Below are positions 4,573 to 9,824 of a DNA stretch of 9,824 nt, piece after piece; positions within the stretch are counted from its first letter, which is position 1; every line of letters starts with the position of its first letter. The notes below the pieces were generated by a model. It saw only the letters and a program-made list of their open reading frames with translations, searched no databases and was not told the origin of the DNA. The DNA is from Candidatus Sumerlaeota bacterium (GTDB lineage: Bacteria > CG03 > SLGR01). A program made the translations under genes and the position numbers. The stretch covers positions 1-9,824 of the forward strand of contig SLGR01000099.1 in the NCBI GenBank assembly GCA_007136585.1, in the 5' to 3' direction.

Positions 4573-6684
4573 ATGCCAATACCGACACAGTTTCTGAGCG
4601 GAGCTTTCGCTGCGGCCGTATTCAGCGTGCTCTTCCGCTCTTTTCTTACGATTACAGAGCATTCAGTCTATAATATACCGGTCTTCTTTGCCGTTATACT
4701 GCTGGAAGTGCTGGCCGGGTACCTTTTGCACTCCAGGATAAAAGGCGGGATCTCCCGCAGGGAAACTATTTGCCGGGCTCTTCCGCTTATGAGCCTCTAT
4801 CTTTTTCCAGCAGTCTTTCTCACCCTTCTTACAAGAGGCGCTTTGGGTATCAGACATTTTGATCCGCTTCCCTGGCACGCCCTTACTGCATACCCGGCGG
4901 CGGTATTCCTCCCGTTTGCGCTTCCCGCGGGGTTTATACTCGGTGAAAAGGCCGGAGAAAAGATATCCTGCGCGCACCTTTCGGGTCTTACTCTCTGGCT
5001 CATAGCAGACTCAGTCTTCCTATGGTGGCTGCCTCTAATGAGAGCGGCTCTGCTTCCTGCGGGGGCCGGGCTTCTGGTAAGCTCCGCGTATACAAAAAGG
5101 AAACTCGCCGGGGCCGGGTTTATCCTGGGAGGTATCCTGGCGGTTACAGCAGCGGCATACGGGCTGACCCTGCCTGTAGAAAACTTTATAAGAAATTTCT
5201 CGCGCCAGGGTTTTATCCATACAGCGGGGGAAGTAACCCCCTACGGAGAATACTCCATCTACAGGGACAACTCCCAACGGGTATTTGCCCTTAACCACAC
5301 TTCCCTATTCGCCCCGGACGAGATAAACAGGGTCCAGGAGGTTATACATATTCCGCTTCTGCAGCATATAATGGCCCGGAACGTGCTTATCATAGGGGAA
5401 TGGCCCGAGGCCGTCCAGGAAGCCCTCAGGTACCCCGCTATTGAGAGTGTCCACTGGGCCTCTCCCGTCCCGGAGGCCGCGCGGGATATTCCGGAACCGC
5501 CCCCCGATCCGCGTATCCGGGTTGTACGGCACAGGGATCCCCGGACCTTTATACGCAGACTGGGGTACGGGGCCGCCTTTGACGCGGTTATCATATCCCT
5601 TTCCGACCCGATGAATATTTTTCTTAACAGGTACTACACTTTTGAGTTTTTCAGGGAGCTTAAATCAGCCCTTGCCCCGCACTCTCTCATAGCGGTTACA
5701 CTTGATTTTGCGGATGAAGGCGCGGGCAGAAACAGGAAGCTTCTCAACCATTCCGTAATAAATACCGCCCGTAAAGTTTTTCCAAATACGCTCCTTCTCC
5801 CAACCGGAACCCCTATGTTCCTGGCCTCGCACCAGCGGAACTTTACCACCTCCTGGGCGGCCCTGGCGGAATTCGCCAGGGTATTTGAAGAGAAACCCTC
5901 TTACATAACCCCGTCGCTGATACGGTACAAGATGAGTACCGCCTCAAGGTGGGAGGATGAGATATCTCTGGGGCGCCTTAACCTTGACAGCCGACCGGCC
6001 CCGCTTAAGTTCTCCTTTAACGAGCTCCTTTTCTCATTCGGATTTGTCTCAGGAGCCGTAATTGATTTTACGGAAAGGCTTAATCCCCTGAGCGTGAACC
6101 TTGTTTTTCTCGCGCTGGCTTTCCTGGCCGGCGCCGTAGCGCGAAACCGCTCCCCGGAGAGAAAGATAAGGTTTTTCGGAGCGGTGGGAACCTTTATTCT
6201 TACGGTATTCCTATACTCAATGATGATCCTGGTTTACATTTATAACGGCCAGCTCTTCAGGTATTTCTCCGCCGTTTCAGGGGCGGCTGCGGGGGGAACC
6301 CTTCTATGGGCGGCGGTTTCCGGGAAGACCCGACCGAGAAGTTCCGGGCAGAGGGCCAGGGCCCTCTTTCTCCCGGGGGCTCTTTTTATGGTAACGGCGG
6401 CAGCTGCCGTGGAAGTATTTCCGGGGCCCCCGCACCCGGCGGCGATTATAGCGCTCTCATTTTTCGGGGGATTCCTCTTCGGAGGGTGCCTCTTTGAACT
6501 GGGCAGGGCCCTCTCCCGGGAGAGAGGGGGCGATTCCGCCTTCCCGGAACCGGTTTATATCTTTACGGGGCTCCTTGCCGCCGCGGCCGGGGCCCTTCTG
6601 CTTCTTCCGGTTACCGGCGTAACTGATATAATACCGGTCCTGGCTATACTCTGTCTTCCGGGAATATTTGCCCTCAGCGTATAG
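4573..6684 (+). CDS. Multi-pass membrane protein with degenerate spermidine-synthase-like domain
   Basis: The 703-residue protein has three parts. Residues 8-200 contain roughly six hydrophobic helices. Residues 215-440 form a soluble domain recognisable as SpeE-like from PYGEYSIYRD (223-232), the LFAPDEINRVQEVIHIPLL block (245-263), VLIIG (271-275) and FDAVIISLSDP (336-346). Residues 482-703 add about six more helices. Membrane-SpeE fusions of this kind are known in many bacteria, usually with unknown function. Here the nucleotide-binding loop GGGDG has become GEWPE, the following acidic strand end (VEID type) has become HWASP, and the LDG segment has become LNH. Aminopropyl transfer is therefore unlikely. 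The start is an ATG without a visible Shine-Dalgarno, 31 bases after the ferredoxin stop. The 3' end overlaps the convergent lipoprotein gene by 11 bases. A membrane sensor or scaffold role is only a guess. Confidence 0.8.
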   Translation: MPIPTQFLSGAFAAAVFSVLFRSFLTITEHSVYNIPVFFAVILLEVLAGYLLHSRIKGGISRRETICRALPLMSLYLFPAVFLTLLTRGALGIRHFDPLPWHALTAYPAAVFLPFALPAGFILGEKAGEKISCAHLSGLTLWLIADSVFLWWLPLMRAALLPAGAGLLVSSAYTKRKLAGAGFILGGILAVTAAAYGLTLPVENFIRNFSRQGFIHTAGEVTPYGEYSIYRDNSQRVFALNHTSLFAPDEINRVQEVIHIPLLQHIMARNVLIIGEWPEAVQEALRYPAIESVHWASPVPEAARDIPEPPPDPRIRVVRHRDPRTFIRRLGYGAAFDAVIISLSDPMNIFLNRYYTFEFFRELKSALAPHSLIAVTLDFADEGAGRNRKLLNHSVINTARKVFPNTLLLPTGTPMFLASHQRNFTTSWAALAEFARVFEEKPSYITPSLIRYKMSTASRWEDEISLGRLNLDSRPAPLKFSFNELLFSFGFVSGAVIDFTERLNPLSVNLVFLALAFLAGAVARNRSPERKIRFFGAVGTFILTVFLYSMMILVYIYNGQLFRYFSAVSGAAAGGTLLWAAVSGKTRPRSSGQRARALFLPGALFMVTAAAAVEVFPGPPHPAAIIALSFFGGFLFGGCLFELGRALSRERGGDSAFPEPVYIFTGLLAAAAGALLLLPVTGVTDIIPVLAILCLPGIFALSV

Positions 6685-7009
6685 CCGCCGCCACTTCAAG
6701 GATTCGCCGGGCCTCCTCTTCAATAAACTCCGGGTCCAGATCCGCCCCGGAAGCTATTTCATCAAACTCCATATCTTTCCTTTTTTCAATAACCTCATCT
6801 TCCGAAAGATAGGTTGATGAGGATATCAGAAGCACCCGGACAAGCTCTTCCCGGGAGATATCCTTTTCATCCTTAAGTTCCCGGACTTCTCCCGGGCGCA
6901 TATTAAAATGCCCGGCTATAACCCCTTCAGGGGTGCCGAGCTCCCTCCTTGGAACGCTTCTGCACCCAATACCCGAAAAAAGAACCGCCGCTAAAATCAG
7001 TTTTATCAT
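6674..7009 (-). CDS. Small predicted lipoprotein with helical repeat-like units
   Basis: I do not recognise this 111-residue protein. A short N-terminal hydrophobic stretch (2-15) ends in SGIGC with Cys16, a plausible lipidation site, although Gly rather than Leu/Val/Ile occupies the -3 position. The mature part is charged and predicted to be all-helical. It appears to be built from three similar units: MRPGEVRELKDEKDISREEL (37-56), LSEDEVIEKRKDMEFDEI (68-85) and LDPEFIEEEARRI (91-103). Similar short units occur in exported bacterial proteins of unknown function, but I cannot name the family. The start overlaps the amrA stop as ATGA and lacks a clear ribosome binding site, so translation is probably coupled. 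It is the last gene of the operon and overlaps the convergent membrane-protein gene by 11 bases. Confidence 0.7.
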   Translation of the reverse strand: MIKLILAAVLFSGIGCRSVPRRELGTPEGVIAGHFNMRPGEVRELKDEKDISREELVRVLLISSSTYLSEDEVIEKRKDMEFDEIASGADLDPEFIEEEARRILEVAAAIR

Positions 7010-7572
7010 CTTAACCCCATTTCTTTCTCGCTGAATACCTCCGCCCGGAAAGTAAGAATCTCCGTCTCGGGATCTTTCCAGGCATCCCTCTCAAGACCGG
7101 CTTTCCCGCTGCAGAGGCTCCCCATGAACTCCTCCAGGTCCCACCCGGTCTCCGAGGCGACCTGCGGAAGATAAACCCCCTGGTTTATCCCTCTCCTGAT
7201 TATGACCCCGTCCCGGCCAAGCTCTATCTCCTGGGCGGATCCTGCTTTCTCAGGAACGGTAAGCGCCGAAATCTCTATATCTATCTCTTTTAACTCCTCC
7301 GGGGTTACGGGGCTGAAACGGGGATCGCGGAAAGCAGACTCCACTGCCATATCCCTTACAGCCAGGTATAGTTTTTCGTCAGGGAATATCCTTCCGATAC
7401 ACCCCCTTAACCTTCCGTTTTTCCGCAGGGTCACAAAAACCCCCCGGGGTTCGCAGAGCGCCTCCTCCCCGCATCCGGGGTCCGGGAGGATCCCGTTTCC
7501 GGAAGAGTAATGTTCGATGGATTTTCTTGCTGTTTCCAGAATCTGCTTTTTCTGCGCCGGTGAAAGCCTCAT
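7006..7572 (-). CDS. amrA: AmmeMemoRadiSam system protein A (AMMECR1 domain)
   Basis: This 188-residue protein is a single AMMECR1 domain. Hallmarks are the near-invariant LRGCIG (55-60), AVESAFRDPRFSPVTPEEL (76-94), the IDIEISALT strand (97-105), GVYLPQVASETGWDLEEFM (132-150) and the KAGL-x3-AW block (157-165). The family is conserved in all domains of life. In bacteria it usually accompanies a MEMO-family protein and a radical-SAM protein (AmrB, AmrS), and its reaction is unknown. Here neither partner is beside it; it lies between an exported esterase-like gene and a small lipoprotein gene. It has no signal peptide, so it should be cytoplasmic. AGGAGG precedes the ATG by 4 bases, and the gene begins 13 bases after the upstream stop. 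Family assignment is secure, function is not. Confidence 0.92.
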   Translation of the reverse strand: MRLSPAQKKQILETARKSIEHYSSGNGILPDPGCGEEALCEPRGVFVTLRKNGRLRGCIGRIFPDEKLYLAVRDMAVESAFRDPRFSPVTPEELKEIDIEISALTVPEKAGSAQEIELGRDGVIIRRGINQGVYLPQVASETGWDLEEFMGSLCSGKAGLERDAWKDPETEILTFRAEVFSEKEMGLR

Positions 7573-7576
7573 AAGG

Positions 7577-7582
7577 CCTCCT
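7577..7582 (-). promoter_or_regulatory. Ribosome binding site of amrA
   Basis: The minus strand reads AGGAGG, 4 bases before the ATG at 7572, within the 13-base gap after the esterase-family gene. It is the strongest site in this operon. Confidence 0.75.
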
Positions 7583-7585
7583 GAT

Positions 7586-8887
7586 TCATTTTTCCCACTC
7601 GTCTATGGCTTCGGTGCTTTGGAAGAATATAAAAGCGTCGTAACGCTGCGGCAGAACCGTGGGGACGAAGTTCCCGAGATGTTCCGTCTCGGGGTTATAC
7701 ACCACTCCCATAGCCCGGTGTCCCACAGGTTCCATAAGTTCTCCGGCACGGGAGGTCTCATCAAAAAGAAAGAGCAGCTTATTATGTTCCGCTTTGCTCA
7801 GGGTATGCTCCAGGCTTCCGCTTACAGGGTTAGGGATTTCCATAACCTCCCCCGGGCTTCCCCACTCCCTCCCCGCCCGGACGGTTCCCGTGGCTGTACC
7901 GAACCCTACCAGGCTTACCTGTTCCTCTCCCAGGGACTCCCGCTTAAGCTGCCCTATATTCACATTTCCCCTCTCAGCCATAGTAGTGGCGCGCGCGTCT
8001 CCTATATGCGTGTTGTGGGCCCAGACTATCCCCCTGCTATCTTCCCCGTAATACTCAAGAAGCCGGGTGAGGGTCTCGTCCATAAACCCAGCCCTTACGT
8101 TCCAGCTGTCAATCCCCGGATCCGCCATGGCCCTGAAATGTCTCTCAGCGTAGGTAAGAACAGCCATATTGCGTTCAAGGTCAAGGGCCTCCCGGGGGTC
8201 CAACTCCCCCAGAATCTTACTCTCAACAATCTCCCGGGCTCTAAGAACCCGGTCTTCAAGGTTAACCCCCCGGTGAGCGTATGCCCGGGCGTAACCGTGC
8301 ATATTTCCGGAGTACCTGCCCAGCTCACCCAGGAGCTCAATCACCTCCCGGGCCGGAGCATCCGGGGCGGAACCTCTCAGAACCTCAACAGCATCCAGGT
8401 AAGCCATTTCCACCGCATACATATCCATCCCGTAGAACCCTGTTTTCTCATCCGTCTCCGAGTTGTGATTCCGAAGCCACTCTGCCAGGCGGGCAGCCGG
8501 CTCGTTCTTCCACATCCACGGAGGCCACCGGGTAAAGACGGAGAAAAGTTCGTAGAGGTCAACAGTATCAACCCCTTTCACGTAACGGTTAACCCGGGAA
8601 AAAGCCGGCCAGTCCCCTTCCACGGCCACGAAATCAAACCCGCGGTTTGCGATAAGTTTCTTTGTTATTTCCTTTCGGAAAGTGTAGAACTCCAGCGTCC
8701 CGTGCGAGGCTTCCCCCAGCATAACCATACGGGAGTCCCCGATATGCTCAATAAGCCGATCAAGGTCTTTGACCCCTTCAATAGGGATACCCTTCTCAAG
8801 AAGCTCATCGGCCTGAGCCCCGCGGCAGGAGGCCCCGCCGAAAACAAACAAAAGTAAAACCGTCGCTGTAAATAAATACTTCATCAT
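7586..8887 (-). CDS. Exported erythromycin-esterase-family protein
   Basis: The fold is that of EreA/EreB hydrolases, which open the macrolide lactone; most homologues have unknown substrates. Numbering from the ATG at 8887, the protein (433 residues) has LGEASHGTLEFYTFR (57-71) with E59 and H62, AVEGDWP (88-94) with E90, FYGMDMY (151-157), and WAHNTHIGDAR (289-299) with H291/H294. These match the residues implicated in catalysis in the family. The usual N-R-D motif reads N-V-R-A (263-266), a small deviation. Residues 1-20 form a signal sequence ending GGASC, so Cys21 may be lipidated. I chose ATG 8887, which overlaps the upstream stop as ATGA behind GGGGG; ATG 8884 is equally possible. ATG 8929 is unlikely because it would put a basic extension before the signal peptide. 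Nothing here argues for antibiotic resistance rather than a housekeeping envelope role. Confidence 0.85.
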   Translation of the reverse strand: MMKYLFTATVLLLFVFGGASCRGAQADELLEKGIPIEGVKDLDRLIEHIGDSRMVMLGEASHGTLEFYTFRKEITKKLIANRGFDFVAVEGDWPAFSRVNRYVKGVDTVDLYELFSVFTRWPPWMWKNEPAARLAEWLRNHNSETDEKTGFYGMDMYAVEMAYLDAVEVLRGSAPDAPAREVIELLGELGRYSGNMHGYARAYAHRGVNLEDRVLRAREIVESKILGELDPREALDLERNMAVLTYAERHFRAMADPGIDSWNVRAGFMDETLTRLLEYYGEDSRGIVWAHNTHIGDARATTMAERGNVNIGQLKRESLGEEQVSLVGFGTATGTVRAGREWGSPGEVMEIPNPVSGSLEHTLSKAEHNKLLFLFDETSRAGELMEPVGHRAMGVVYNPETEHLGNFVPTVLPQRYDAFIFFQSTEAIDEWEK

Positions 8888-9824
8888 CTGTACCCCCATC
8901 CGGGATCGGGCGGAACGCCCTCCACCCATAAGTACGCGTAATCAATGTACGGCCTCCCCCCGCAAAGCACCCGTATTGCGGCCATATACCTTCCCATCCT
9001 TCTTGAAGATGCGGCCTCTATGCTGATACTGTACTTTATCTCAGCGGTTTCCCCGGGTTCCAGCTCCGGCAGGCAGGTCTCTTCCGCCGTAATGCTTACC
9101 CCCGGTATAATGGGAAACTCTATACTGATATCCTCAAGTTTCCTTCCGGAAATATTCCTCACCTCAATAACACCTCCGGATTCGTACCTGTTAAGTTTTC
9201 TTTCCGGGACCCGGAGCTCAACCTCTATCTCGGGGTTCCGGCGGGCAAGGCCCAGGGCCTTTCCTGAGACCATAAGCCATTCATTCATACCGTAGGGGCC
9301 CCTGCGCCCTCCGTGAGCGCGGGAGAGGTCGTTTACAAAAACACCCTTAACGTTATCGCCCAGGTGGTTTACGGAAGACTCTATCCTCCTGTAAAACTCC
9401 TCCGGTCCGGAAGGATATACCGTATGCTGGTGCAGGGGCCAGTCGATCTGGTTTCCCGGCATAAGGTTCAGCTCAAACCCCCGGGTCCCCTGCTCCCATT
9501 CCCTGATCAGGTGGTTAAACCGCACTGTATCGGTCTCGTACATCATTATCGCCAGCACATCAATCCCCGCGTCTGTAAACATCACGGGATCCTGGCCGTG
9601 CTGCCTCCCCAGTTCCCAGCTCAGGACAAAAGCCCAGAGCGGTTTGCTTATTTCAGCGGATTCCCTTATGCGGAGTATTATCTGGGACATCGTATGGGCC
9701 CGCCACCAGTTCCACTTCTCGGTTATAAGAAAATCCCTGTTCTCAATTCTTGCCACTATTCTTCCCAGCCAGGCCATCCGCTCCTTGAGCGGTTTCTCAT
9801 GCCAGCCTTCGGGGACCTCAATTC
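8884..9824 (-). CDS. Possible barrel-type enzyme with C-terminal beta-sandwich domain (partial, 5' end missing)
   Basis: I do not recognise a specific family. The frame has no stop from its TGA at 8884 to the right edge, giving 312 visible codons. An internal ATG at 9777 is preceded by AAGGAG at only 3 bases, while the sequence before it still reads like protein (EVPEGWHEKPLKER), so the gene probably starts outside the window. The first 200 or so residues alternate hydrophobic strands and helices, for example PLWAFVLSWELG, DAGIDVLAIMMYETD and VKGVFVNDLSRA. This is as expected for the end of a (beta/alpha)8 glycosidase-like barrel. The last 105 or so residues look like an Ig or CARDB-type beta-sandwich (ESGGVIEVRNISG, LEPGETAEIKYSI). 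An extracytoplasmic location is inferred from that domain and the exported neighbour. Its stop overlaps the start of the esterase-family gene. Confidence 0.6.
   Translation of the reverse strand, partial: IEVPEGWHEKPLKERMAWLGRIVARIENRDFLITEKWNWWRAHTMSQIILRIRESAEISKPLWAFVLSWELGRQHGQDPVMFTDAGIDVLAIMMYETDTVRFNHLIREWEQGTRGFELNLMPGNQIDWPLHQHTVYPSGPEEFYRRIESSVNHLGDNVKGVFVNDLSRAHGGRRGPYGMNEWLMVSGKALGLARRNPEIEVELRVPERKLNRYESGGVIEVRNISGRKLEDISIEFPIIPGVSITAEETCLPELEPGETAEIKYSISIEAASSRRMGRYMAAIRVLCGGRPYIDYAYLWVEGVPPDPGWGYR

Noticed and set aside
4573-6684. Functional spermidine synthase
   Set aside because: The glycine loop, the acidic SAM-binding position and the LDG segment are all replaced. Only the overall domain resemblance remains.
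7517-8857. A 446-codon open frame on the plus strand
   Set aside because: It is antisense to the Ere-family gene and the start of amrA. The translation is rich in Pro, His and Ser without domain structure, as expected of a shadow frame.
7586-8887. Erythromycin esterase as an acquired macrolide-resistance gene
   Set aside because: There is no integron, transposon or composition change around it, and it is coupled to ordinary genes. The family is broad and mostly not linked to resistance.

Overview
The window is a dense bacterial chromosomal segment of moderately high G+C. I see no insertion sequence, phage gene, tRNA, rRNA or CRISPR array. Arg AGG, Ile ATA and Gly GGG codons are frequent in all genes. 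The gene set (a 2[4Fe-4S] ferredoxin, a GH57 alpha-glucan hydrolase, an AMMECR1/AmrA protein, secreted lipoprotein-like proteins) fits an anaerobic bacterium, perhaps from a deep-branching or candidate phylum. I cannot name the lineage from sequence alone.

Layout. (1) Positions 1-2561, minus strand: a housekeeping operon hflX > pgsA > der, with overlapping stops and starts and der running off the left edge. It comprises a ribosome-rescue GTPase, an acidic-phospholipid synthase and a ribosome-assembly GTPase. (2) Positions 2562-2810: a divergent control region with back-to-back sigma70-like promoters. The rightward one drives a leader carrying two hairpins. (3) Positions 2811-4022, plus strand: a GH57 alpha-amylase-type enzyme with all catalytic motifs. 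(4) Positions 4023-4352: a 330-base gap packed with dyad symmetries, including a possible three-way-junction RNA ending in a T-run and a compound palindrome whose last unit is a perfect 20-bp palindrome. (5) Positions 4353-6684, plus strand: a small ferredoxin, then a 703-residue membrane protein carrying a spermidine-synthase-like domain whose SAM and catalytic motifs are eroded. (6) Positions 6674-9824, minus strand: a tightly coupled operon, read right to left. It encodes a probable barrel plus beta-sandwich protein (partial), an exported erythromycin-esterase-family protein, AmrA (AMMECR1) and a small predicted lipoprotein. Its last gene overlaps the membrane-protein gene tail to tail by 11 bp.

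The left operon concerns ribosome and membrane biogenesis, GH57 concerns glucan metabolism, and the right operon looks like an envelope-located system of unknown purpose. The observations most worth following are the structured gap at 4023-4352, the degenerate SpeE-like membrane protein, and the ere-like/AmrA/lipoprotein operon.
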